DNA of 5,179 nucleotides, taken from assembly GCA_013812695.1 (NCBI GenBank), contig JACCSZ010000385.1:1-5179 (forward strand), written 5' to 3'. The notes under the pieces were generated by a model, which saw only the letters and a program-made list of their open reading frames with translations, searched no databases and was not told the DNA's origin. Shown piece by piece: positions 1-5,179 of the stretch (its first letter is position 1; every line of letters begins with the position of its first letter). This DNA is from Gemmatimonadales bacterium (GTDB lineage Bacteria > Gemmatimonadota > Gemmatimonadetes > Gemmatimonadales > GWC2-71-9). Both the position numbers and the translations under genes were made by a program.

Positions 1-54
1 CAGCGAAGGAGCCATGCCTCGAGATGGGCTCCTTCGCTGCGCTCAGGATGACAG
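1..54. repeat. Palindromic dispersed intergenic repeat, left arm cut by the window edge
   Basis: Bases 1-13 (CAGCGAAGGAGCC) are the exact reverse complement of bases 27-39, separated by a 13-base loop that contains CTCGAG. The right arm continues as CGCTCAGGATGACAG (40-54). Read on the minus strand, this is the type of unit that begins CTGTCATCCTGAGCG and continues into AGCGAAGGA, which I recall as a high-copy intergenic repeat in several environmental high-GC phyla. The element lies about 40 bp past the stop codon of the ABC ATPase gene, a usual position for REP-like repeats. Transcribed from that gene it would fold into a strong hairpin and could protect or end the message, but no T-run follows it, so I do not call it an intrinsic terminator. 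The inverted repeat is seen directly; the family membership is recalled. Confidence 0.75.
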
Positions 55-93
55 GGCGGGTGACGGCACGCGCCTCTGAGCCCCCAGCGTCCC

Positions 94-849
94 TCACGCC
101 CGCGCCGCCGTCGCGAAGTCCCGCTCGACCCGCCCATCCTTGAGGTGCACCTGCCGCCGCGCGTGCTTCGCGATATCCGATTCGTGCGTCACCAGCACGA
201 TGGTCTGGCCATCCCGGTACAGCCCCTCGAACAGGCCCATGATCTCCTCGCTGGTGCCGCTGTCCAGATTGCCGGTCGGCTCGTCGGCCAGCAGGATGCT
301 CGGCTGGTTCACCAGCGCGCGCGCGATCGCCACCCGCTGCCGCTGGCCGCCCGAGAGCTCGTTCGGCCGGTGTTGCATCCGGTCCTGGAGCCCCACCCGG
401 GCGAGCGCGTCCGCCGCCTGCGACCGGCGCTCGCGTCCGCCAAGGCCGGCGTAGACCAGCGGCAGCTCCACGTTGTGCAGGGCCGTGGCGCGCGGCAGCA
501 GGTTGAAGGTCTGGAACACGAAGCCGATCTCCTTGTTGCGGATCCGCGCCAGCTCGTCGTCGCCGAGCTCCGAGACGCGGTGCCCGTTGAGCCAATACTC
601 GCCCCCGGTCGGACTGTCGAGGCAGCCGACCAGGTTCATGAGCGTGGACTTACCCGAGCCCGATGGCCCCATGACCGCCACGAACTCGTTCTTGCGGATG
701 ACCACATTGACGCCGCGAAGCGCGTGCACCACTTCGCCGCCCATGTCGTAGTCACGCTGGAGATTCCGGGTGACGATGACCGCGTCGCGCGGCACGTCGA
801 CCGGCAACATGGCCATCCGCTCGGCGGTGTCGCCGAGGCTCGTCGTCAC
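94..849 (-). CDS. ABC transporter ATP-binding protein, MacB/LolD type
   Basis: A 251-residue cytoplasmic nucleotide-binding subunit that would hydrolyse ATP to drive a MacB-type (mechanotransmission) exporter or a lipoprotein-release-type transporter. All ATPase motifs are intact: Walker A GPSGSGKST (61-69), Q-loop Q113, signature LSGGQ (165-169), Walker B ILLADE with catalytic E190, D-loop NLDS (194-197) and switch H222. The stretches GCLDSPTGG and ADEPTGNLDS are typical of the MacB/LolD/FtsE group. The chosen GTG start overlaps the stop of the upstream TolC-like gene by 4 bp (GTGA), which suggests translational coupling; in-frame ATGs at 816 and 810 are alternatives and would still give a complete ATPase. 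No permease domain is fused, unlike E. coli MacB, and none follows in the window, so the membrane subunit must be encoded elsewhere, possibly past position 1. The substrate cannot be inferred. Family assignment is firm; only the exact start is uncertain. Confidence 0.95.
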   Translation of the reverse strand: MTTSLGDTAERMAMLPVDVPRDAVIVTRNLQRDYDMGGEVVHALRGVNVVIRKNEFVAVMGPSGSGKSTLMNLVGCLDSPTGGEYWLNGHRVSELGDDELARIRNKEIGFVFQTFNLLPRATALHNVELPLVYAGLGGRERRSQAADALARVGLQDRMQHRPNELSGGQRQRVAIARALVNQPSILLADEPTGNLDSGTSEEIMGLFEGLYRDGQTIVLVTHESDIAKHARRQVHLKDGRVERDFATAARA

Positions 850-2144
850 AGCGTCCGTCCGATCAGCGCCTCGGTGCGCGCCTTGGCGCGGAGGTAGTCG
901 AAGCGGGCGTTCACCACGTCCACCTCCGCCTGGTCGAGGGCTTCCTGCGAGGTCAGCACGTCCACGATGGTCGACACGCCCAGTCGGTAGCGTTCCTGCT
1001 GGACCCGGAGGTCCTCGGTGGCCGCCGCGACGCTCGTCCCCGTGATCTCGATCTTGGCCCGCGCCGCGTCGAGCTCGGCCAGCCGCGCGGTGAGCTCCGC
1101 CTGGACCGCCCGGCGCTCGTCCGCGGCGGTGGCCTGGGCCACGTCGTAGCTCGCCTCGCGCTGGGCGATGCCCAACTCGCGCTCGAAGCCGTTGAAGATG
1201 CTCCAGCTCATCCGCAGGCTGAGCTGGCGCTGGTTGAAGAACTCGTAGTCCTCCGTCCGGCTCGCGTTCCAGCCGGTGTTGGCGGCGAGCGTGAGGCTGG
1301 GCCAGTAGGCGGCGCGGGACGAGCGCACGCTGGCGCGCGCCGCGTCGGCGCTCGCGGCCGCGCTCTGAATCCGCGGCGAGCGTGCCTCCGCTTCGCTTCG
1401 GAGCGCCTGGGTATCGACCGTCGCCATGACCCGGCGGAAGCTGGAGTCGTCCAGCGCCCGGACGCGGCCCACGTCGCCGATCAGGCGGGCGAGGTTCGCT
1501 TCGGCGGTGGCCAGGTCGGTGTGGGTGTCGATCAGGTCGAGCCGGGCGCTCCCCAGGGTCACCAGCGAGCGCAGCGAATCGGAGCGCGTGGCCGAGCCGG
1601 CGCGGAGCTTCGCCACCGAGACCTTGAGCTGCTCCTGGGCCCGGCGCACGCTCGCCTCGCGGACGCCGACGAGCTGGGCGGCGCTCAGCGCGTCGAAGAA
1701 CTGGTTGGTGGTCGCCAGCGCCTGCTGAAAGCGGGCGTCCACCAGCGACGCCTCCGCCTCGGCCTCGCCGGCCCGGGCCGCCCGGAGCTCCGCGCCGCGC
1801 CGGAACCCGGTGAACAGGTCCACGCTCGCGCTGAGCGAGGTGCTGAGGCTCCGGCTGGTGTTGCTCCCCGAGGTGAGCTGGCCGGTGACCGGGTCGACGC
1901 GGGCGGCCCCCTCGGCGAAGAAATCGCTGGCCGACGAGCTGGCCGTCAGCGACGGCAGGAAGCTTCCCCAGGCGCTCCGCCGCTGGGCGGCGGACGTTCG
2001 CACCTCGGCCTCCGCCTGCACGATGCCGGGCTGGGCTCGCGCGGCGAGGGCGAGGGCCTCGGGCAGCGTGACCGCCCGGTCCTGTGCCGTGAGCGGCGAG
2101 CGGGACAGGGTGGCGAGCAGGATGAAGAGCAGGACGCGGATCAT
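846..2144 (-). CDS. TolC-family outer membrane efflux protein
   Basis: A 432-residue outer membrane channel component that would form the trimeric exit duct of a tripartite exporter or type I secretion system. The N-terminus is a signal peptide: R3, a hydrophobic core over residues 4-13, and likely cleavage after SPLTA (A20). The mature part shows the internal duplication of the OEP family. VDLFTGFRRG (108-117) corresponds to WSIFNGFERE (314-323), each following a strand that starts with PSLT. The helical region ending ANLARLIGD (216-224) corresponds to the C-terminal one containing QERYRLGVSTIVDVL (383-397) and TEALIG (424-429). The start at 2144 was chosen because it places the signal peptide at the N-terminus and has an AGGA motif upstream; extending to 2195 would add 17 residues that bury it. 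The gene overlaps the ABC ATPase gene by 4 bp, so the two probably serve the same exporter. Length is normal for the family. Confidence 0.94.
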   Translation of the reverse strand: MIRVLLFILLATLSRSPLTAQDRAVTLPEALALAARAQPGIVQAEAEVRTSAAQRRSAWGSFLPSLTASSSASDFFAEGAARVDPVTGQLTSGSNTSRSLSTSLSASVDLFTGFRRGAELRAARAGEAEAEASLVDARFQQALATTNQFFDALSAAQLVGVREASVRRAQEQLKVSVAKLRAGSATRSDSLRSLVTLGSARLDLIDTHTDLATAEANLARLIGDVGRVRALDDSSFRRVMATVDTQALRSEAEARSPRIQSAAASADAARASVRSSRAAYWPSLTLAANTGWNASRTEDYEFFNQRQLSLRMSWSIFNGFERELGIAQREASYDVAQATAADERRAVQAELTARLAELDAARAKIEITGTSVAAATEDLRVQQERYRLGVSTIVDVLTSQEALDQAEVDVVNARFDYLRAKARTEALIGRTL

Positions 2145-2148
2145 GCGA

Positions 2149-2152
2149 TCCT
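2149..2152 (-). promoter_or_regulatory. Ribosome binding site supporting the 2144 start of the TolC-like gene
   Basis: AGGA lies 4 bases before the ATG at 2144-2142 on the minus strand. The spacing is slightly short but usable. Together with the signal peptide it favours this start over the longer in-frame one at 2195. Confidence 0.45.
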
Positions 2153-2172
2153 GGGAGTCGGGGCAGAGTGGG

Positions 2173-2201
2173 AAGATAGCCCAGCAAGGTACCAACGTCA
2201 G
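2173..2201 (-). promoter_or_regulatory. Candidate sigma-70-like promoter for the TolC-like / ABC ATPase unit
   Basis: On the minus strand CTGACG (2201-2196; 4 of 6 to TTGACA) and TATCTT (2178-2173; 4 of 6 to TATAAT) are separated by exactly 17 bases. Transcription would begin near 2166, leaving a leader of about 22 bases that contains the AGGA ribosome binding site. It lies in the only sizeable gap between genes, after the phospholipase-like gene, which fits a second transcription unit. The match is modest and the phylum's promoter consensus may differ from that of E. coli. Confidence 0.3.
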
Positions 2202-2217
2202 ATTCGCGGGATGACGT
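2195..2217. repeat. Dyad ACGTCA-N11-TGACGT over the candidate promoter
   Basis: ACGTCA (2195-2200) and TGACGT (2212-2217) are perfect 6-base inverted arms with an 11-base spacer. The left arm covers most of the proposed -35 hexamer, so the dyad could be a regulator's operator for the efflux genes. It could equally be a weak RNA hairpin after the phospholipase-like gene; no T-run follows it on the minus strand, so it is not a standard terminator. A dyad of this size can also occur by chance. Confidence 0.3.
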
Positions 2218-2232
2218 GGCCGTCGCAGCTCG

Positions 2233-3651
2233 CTACCGATCCGCCCTCCGCCGGAACGCTTCGCGCCACGCGCTCAGCGCCAGCCAGGCGCAGATCACCC
2301 CGAATGCGTAGGCGGTGACCTTGGGCAGCGCGAAGAACAGCGCGCCGAGCGAGATCAGGATGATGCTGAGCGGCAGGAACACCGACCGCCTGGCGTTGTT
2401 GATCAGCAACCGGACGGCCAGCGCCGCGCGCTGACGCCGCTCGCGCCCGGTGGGGTGGTGCACGGTGGGCTGAATCTCCGGGTCTTCCCGGCGCAGTACG
2501 GTGGGCAGGGCGGCGCTGACGCGCGCCGGCGCGCGCACCGGCCGGCGGGTCACCTCGCGGCTCCGGGCGACATCGAGCCGGAACTGGCGTTCCATCGCGT
2601 CCGCCAGCGCGGTGTCCTCGATGAGCACGTCGAGCTCGTAATTCCCCAGCAGGCTCGACGGGTTGAGGTTGCTCGAGCCGATGCGGGTCCACCGGCCGTC
2701 GGCCACGCTGGTCTTGGCGTGCAGCATCGGGCCCTCCCACTCGAAGATCCGCACCCCGCTCCGGAGCAGATCCCGGTAGCCGATCCGCGACAGGTTCCGG
2801 ACCAGGGGGAGGTCGCTCGACCCCGGCACGACGAGCCGCACGTCCACGCCATCCCGCGCCGCGTCGCGGAGCGCCTGAAACAGCCTCGGCGGGGCCAGCA
2901 GGTAGGCATCGGTGATCCACAGGCGATTGATGCTGCCCGCCGCCAGCAGCTCGACGACGCGGAAGGTCCGCTCGCGGCCGGGCTCGCCGCCGATGACGCG
3001 CACCTCCGCCTGCCCCTGCGGCGTCACCCGCCCCGCCACGTCGTCGTCGGGCAGTTTCCCGCCGGCGATCTCCCACGTTCGGGCGAACGCCTGGTCCAGC
3101 ACCGCCGCGGCCGGGCCGGCGATCTCCACCGCCGTGTCGCGCCAGCAGTGGCCGCCGTCGGCCTCCTCCCCGGTCCACTCGCGGCCGATACAGAGCCCGC
3201 CCATGACCGCTCGGGCCCCGTCCGCGACGACGAGCTTTCGATGGTTGCGCGAGAAGTTCTTCACCAGGTCGAGCGGTGCGAGCGGGCGGAACGGACGGAC
3301 CTCCACCCCGGCACCGCGGAGCGCGCGCCAGTACGCGCGGGGCGTACGCCAGGAGCCGAGCGCGTCATACAGCACCCGCACGTGCAGGCCTTCGCGTGCC
3401 CGGGCCGCCAGCGCCTCGGCGAAGCGGCGGCCCGCCGGGTCGGGACGGATGATGTAGTTCTCGAAGTGGATCCAGCGTGAGGCGGACGCGATGACGTCGA
3501 GCATCGCGCCGTAGGCGGAGGAGCCGTCGATGAGGAGCCGAACCTGGTTGCCGGGGATGGGGCGGCCGCCGGCCGCGCGGTTGATCGCGCTGGTGACCGA
3601 CTGCTCGGCGCTGGGGTGAGCCACGCCGGCGCCGGCGCCGGCCGCGGTCAC
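2233..3651 (-). CDS. Phospholipase D / cardiolipin-synthase-like protein with two HKD motifs
   Basis: A 472-residue member of the PLD superfamily, most like bacterial cardiolipin synthases, which transfer phosphatidyl groups between phospholipids through a covalent histidine intermediate. Both catalytic motifs are complete: HRKLVVAD (H137, K139, D144) and HAKTSVAD (H311, K313, D318), the second followed by GSSNLNPSS (325-333). Other family hallmarks are YDALGS (95-100), GLCIGREW (152-159) and WRDTAVEIAGP (170-180). There is no N-terminal membrane anchor. Instead two hydrophobic stretches lie at the C-terminus (about 424-442 and 444-461) followed by a basic tail, so the enzyme is probably tethered to the inner membrane by its end. 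The GTG start overlaps the HD-domain gene's stop by 4 bp; a second in-frame GTG at 3624 would remove a nine-residue Ala/Gly-rich segment encoded by a GC repeat. It lies at the end of a tight four-gene cluster. The lipid substrate is inferred, and another phosphodiester is possible. Confidence 0.92.
   Translation of the reverse strand: MTAAGAGAGVAHPSAEQSVTSAINRAAGGRPIPGNQVRLLIDGSSAYGAMLDVIASASRWIHFENYIIRPDPAGRRFAEALAARAREGLHVRVLYDALGSWRTPRAYWRALRGAGVEVRPFRPLAPLDLVKNFSRNHRKLVVADGARAVMGGLCIGREWTGEEADGGHCWRDTAVEIAGPAAAVLDQAFARTWEIAGGKLPDDDVAGRVTPQGQAEVRVIGGEPGRERTFRVVELLAAGSINRLWITDAYLLAPPRLFQALRDAARDGVDVRLVVPGSSDLPLVRNLSRIGYRDLLRSGVRIFEWEGPMLHAKTSVADGRWTRIGSSNLNPSSLLGNYELDVLIEDTALADAMERQFRLDVARSREVTRRPVRAPARVSAALPTVLRREDPEIQPTVHHPTGRERRQRAALAVRLLINNARRSVFLPLSIILISLGALFFALPKVTAYAFGVICAWLALSAWREAFRRRADR
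3625..3642. repeat. Tandem self-complementary hexamer (GCCGGC)x3
   Basis: Three perfect consecutive copies of GCCGGC form an 18-base palindrome just inside the 5' end of the phospholipase-like gene, 6 bases after its GTG codon. It encodes the Ala/Gly run near the N-terminus. In the mRNA it could form a stable hairpin or slip during replication in whole hexamers, which would keep the frame. Confidence 0.7.
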
Positions 3652-4229
3652 GGCGCGCCGAGGCCGAGCTGGCGCTCGTGCGGGCGGAGCGCGCCGAGGA
3701 CGAAGGCGATGTGCTCCTCCAGTGGCGCGCCCAGCTCGGCCGCGCCCTGCACCACGTCATCCCGGCTGACCGCGCGCGCGAACGCCTTGTCCTTGAGCTT
3801 TTTCCTGACGCTCGCGACCTCGAGATCGATGAGGCTCCGGGACGGCCGGACCAGCGCGCACGCCACGAGGAACCCGCACAGCTCGTCCACGGCGAAGAGC
3901 CCCTTGGCCATCGGCGTGTCGCGGGCCACGCCGGTGTAGGTGGCGTGGCCGAGGATCGCACGGCCGCTCGCCTCCGGCAGGCCGAGTCCGGTCAGGATCC
4001 GTACACCTTCAGCGGGATGCTCGTCGGTGGCCGAGTGGGCGGCGTTCGGGAAGCGCTCGTAGTCGAAGTCGTGGAGCAGCCCGACCAGCCCCCACGCCTC
4101 GATGTCCTCGCTCGTCCGGGCCGCCATGGCGCGCATGGCCAGCTCGACCGCATACATGTGCTTCCGGAGGGCCTCGGAGGCCGTGTACTCGTGCATCAAG
4201 GCGAGTGCGTCGGGACGGGTGAGCGGCAT
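3648..4229 (-). CDS. HD-domain protein, putative metal-dependent phosphohydrolase
   Basis: A 193-residue soluble protein resembling the small stand-alone HD (HDIG-like) hydrolases. From the ATG at 4229 the candidate metal ligands are H24 (in RKHMYAVE), the H53-D54 pair (in GLLHDFDYE), H71 (in DEHPAEG), H95 (in ILGHATYTG) and D115 (in FAVDELCGF). This order of His, HD, His, His, Asp is typical of a binuclear HD site, so phosphatase or phosphodiesterase activity is likely, but the substrate is unknown. No sensor, GGDEF or membrane domain is present. The ATG overlaps the upstream stop by one base (TGATG), and a GTG one codon earlier (4232) is also possible. The ATG is preferred because GGTGA lies 6 bases before it. 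The stop overlaps the GTG of the phospholipase-like gene by 4 bp. Family assignment is confident; the biological role is not. Confidence 0.88.
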   Translation of the reverse strand: MPLTRPDALALMHEYTASEALRKHMYAVELAMRAMAARTSEDIEAWGLVGLLHDFDYERFPNAAHSATDEHPAEGVRILTGLGLPEASGRAILGHATYTGVARDTPMAKGLFAVDELCGFLVACALVRPSRSLIDLEVASVRKKLKDKAFARAVSRDDVVQGAAELGAPLEEHIAFVLGALRPHERQLGLGAP

Positions 4230-4624
4230 CACCGCTCACCGCTTTTGGCTTCCGTCTGCGCATAGCCCGCGGTGAGCGGGACGCGGGTGGAGACTTCCCC
4301 GTCCAGCGAGATCTCGAAGGCGTAGAGCCCCGGGCGGGGAAGCGGCACGTCGAACACGAGGACCGCACCGGCCTCCACGTCGACGATCCCGGCGGGGGGC
4401 TCGCCGAACTGCACGGTGCCCTCGCCGCCGAGCAGCTCGGTGCCGGCCTCGTCGACGAAGCGGATCCGGATCGAATGCATGCCGATCTCGGTGCGTCGCC
4501 CGCGCACCCGGAGGACCAGATGGGTGCGTGGGCAGACCGACGGAAAGTTGGTGAGCCAGACGTGCTGGAAGATGCCCAGCACGCTCAGTTTTCCCTGCTG
4601 GTCGATCAGGGCGTAATCGGCCAC
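4229..4624 (-). CDS. DUF6941-like small protein of unknown function
   Basis: A 131-residue protein with no signal peptide or membrane segment, predicted mostly beta strand (alternating hydrophobic runs such as HLVLRV, IRIRFVDE and AVLVFDVPL). The N-terminal pattern ADYALIDQQGKLSVLGIFQ, followed by NFP and a later LVLRV strand, resembles the DUF6941 family as I remember it; no function is established for that family that I can cite. The GTG at 4624 is the first standard start codon in this frame, but it has no ribosome binding site. The frame stays open upstream and encodes LHLDFAL before it, which looks like the first strand of the family, so the real start may be the CTG at 4645. The gene follows the cyclophilin closely and overlaps the HD-domain gene. 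Role: unknown. Confidence 0.75.
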   Translation of the reverse strand: MADYALIDQQGKLSVLGIFQHVWLTNFPSVCPRTHLVLRVRGRRTEIGMHSIRIRFVDEAGTELLGGEGTVQFGEPPAGIVDVEAGAVLVFDVPLPRPGLYAFEISLDGEVSTRVPLTAGYAQTEAKSGER

Positions 4625-4646
4625 GAGCGCGAAGTCGAGGTGCAGC

Positions 4647-5096
4647 TCAGGACACCCGGATCGTGGTGACGACGTCGTTCTGCTTGATACTCTGCACGAC
4701 GTCCATGCCGTCGCGCACCTGGCCGAAGACGGTATGAACCCGGTCGAGGTGCGCCTGCGGCGAGTGGCAGATGAAGAACTGGCTACCGCCGGTGTCCTTG
4801 CCCGCGTGGGCCATCGACAGCGTGCCGGCGACGTGCTTGTGCGTGTTGAGATGGGTCTCGCACTTGATCTTGTATCCCGGCCCGCCGGTTCCCGCCCGCG
4901 GGTTGTTGGGCTCTTTCGAGAGCGGGTCGCCGCCCTGCACCATGAAGTTGCTTATTACGCGGTGAAAGCGGGTGCCGTCGTAGAACTCGCTGTTGGCGAG
5001 CTTCTCGAAGTTGGCCACGGTGTCGGGCGTCTCGGTGTCGAACAGGTCGGCGACGATGGTGCCCTTGCTGGTCTCGATGGTCGCGGTCTTGGCCAC
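4647..5096 (-). CDS. Cyclophilin-type peptidyl-prolyl cis-trans isomerase
   Basis: A 149-residue single-domain cyclophilin that would catalyse cis-trans isomerisation of X-Pro bonds during protein folding. There is no signal peptide, so it is probably cytoplasmic, like E. coli PpiB. Active-site landmarks are present: FHRVI with catalytic R46, FMVQGGDP (51-58; F51, M52, Q54), GSQFFI (104-109) and HLDRVHTVFGQV (116-127). Compared with human CypA, the tryptophan that contacts cyclosporin (W121) is H116 here, and the AN pair is A96-H97; loss of that tryptophan is common in bacterial cyclophilins and usually lowers drug binding without loss of activity. A short insertion-like segment with several His (82, 86, 88) precedes GTLSMAHAG. 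The GTG start is supported by AGGAG nine bases upstream. It is the first gene of a compact minus-strand cluster. Confidence 0.96.
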   Translation of the reverse strand: MAKTATIETSKGTIVADLFDTETPDTVANFEKLANSEFYDGTRFHRVISNFMVQGGDPLSKEPNNPRAGTGGPGYKIKCETHLNTHKHVAGTLSMAHAGKDTGGSQFFICHSPQAHLDRVHTVFGQVRDGMDVVQSIKQNDVVTTIRVS

Positions 5097-5105
5097 GGTG
5101 TCTGG

Positions 5106-5110
5106 CTCCT
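5106..5110 (-). promoter_or_regulatory. Ribosome binding site of the cyclophilin gene
   Basis: AGGAG lies nine bases before the GTG at 5096 on the minus strand. It is the best Shine-Dalgarno match I found in the window and fixes this non-ATG start. Confidence 0.6.
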
Positions 5111-5125
5111 CAGAAGGTCTGACCG

Positions 5126-5136
5126 CTAATCTAATA
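5126..5136 (-). promoter_or_regulatory. Possible -10 region upstream of the cyclophilin gene
   Basis: A tandem CTAAT repeat makes the only A+T-rich patch in the leader. On the minus strand it offers TATTAG (5136-5131) or TAGATT (5133-5128), each 4 of 6 to TATAAT, about 30-40 bases before the start codon. No convincing -35 hexamer sits at the right distance, so this is a weak call. Confidence 0.18.
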
Positions 5137-5179
5137 CCCCGGGTTCGAGCCCTGCCTCGCGCAGAAAGCGGCTGCCCCC

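Noticed and set aside
94..2187. A 697-codon minus-strand open frame that would fuse a long N-terminal part to the ABC ATPase
   Set aside because: Only the part from 849 down resembles a protein family. The upstream 440 or so codons are Arg/Gly/Pro-rich low-complexity translation of the TolC-like gene in another frame, as expected at high GC.
2145..2195. A start for the TolC-like gene at 2195, giving 449 residues
   Set aside because: It would put 17 residues before a clear signal peptide and cover the candidate promoter; the ATG at 2144 has an AGGA motif upstream.
145..3480. Long plus-strand open frames (for example 145-897, 1521-2318 and 2455-3480)
   Set aside because: They lie antisense to well-supported minus-strand genes, are rich in Arg, Ala, Gly and His, and show no recognisable motif. 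They are shadows caused by high GC.
2233..4229. HD-domain plus PLD-domain proteins as an antiviral or toxin system
   Set aside because: The PLD protein has cardiolipin-synthase-type surroundings of both HKD motifs and a membrane tail rather than a nuclease-like form, and the HD protein is a small stand-alone type. No nucleotide cyclase, CRISPR, toxin or mobile-element gene is nearby.
5117..5163. tRNA-like T-arm (GGGTTCGAGCCC, 5141-5152) on the plus strand, possibly a tRNA end or attachment site
   Set aside because: The T-loop looks canonical, but counting back gives no pairing anticodon stem and no U33, and there is no matching acceptor half upstream. Without an integrase or a second copy an att-site call is unsupported; a tRNA search on the extended contig would settle it.
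5161..5175. Small hairpin GCAG-N7-CTGC at the right edge
   Set aside because: A four-base stem in GC-rich sequence at the window end, with no T-run, is not evidence of a terminator.

Overview
The window reads as one stretch of a high-GC (about two-thirds G+C by eye) Gram-negative chromosome. Every convincing gene is on the minus strand, so the biological order runs from position 5179 down to 1. The TolC-type outer membrane protein implies an outer membrane. GTG starts, the MacB-like ATPase sequence and a dispersed palindromic repeat of the 'TCATCCTGAGCG...AGCGAAGGA' kind are all compatible with Gemmatimonadota or a similar environmental high-GC phylum. That placement is an inference from recalled family resemblance, not a measurement.

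Layout in transcription order: (1) a leader of about 80 bp (5179-5097) with one A+T-rich patch and a good ribosome binding site; (2) a cytoplasmic-type cyclophilin peptidyl-prolyl isomerase (5096-4647); (3) a small DUF6941-like beta-rich protein (4624-4229, possibly starting about 7 codons earlier); (4) an HD-domain phosphohydrolase-like protein (4229-3648); (5) a two-HKD phospholipase D / cardiolipin-synthase-like protein with a hydrophobic C-terminal tail (3651-2233); (6) an 88-bp intergenic gap with a candidate promoter and an overlapping dyad; (7) a TolC-family outer membrane efflux protein with a signal peptide (2144-846); (8) a MacB/LolD-type ABC ATPase (849-94); (9) a short tail ending in a palindromic intergenic repeat that is cut by the left edge of the window.

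Two transcription units are likely. Genes 2-5 are packed end to end with stop/start overlaps, which suggests one operon with translational coupling, although the products (protein folding, unknown, phosphohydrolase, phospholipid chemistry) do not form a pathway I recognise. Genes 7-8 form a second unit in which the outer membrane channel and the ABC ATPase overlap by 4 bp. They look like half of a MacAB-TolC-type tripartite exporter. The periplasmic adaptor and the ABC permease are absent from the window and, if present, lie beyond position 1.

I see no CRISPR array, insertion sequence, phage gene, rRNA or convincing tRNA, and no obvious undescribed system. The points most worth checking are the cut palindromic repeat, the unusual start of the DUF6941-like gene, the repeated GTGA stop/start overlaps, and the dyad over the candidate promoter of the efflux genes.
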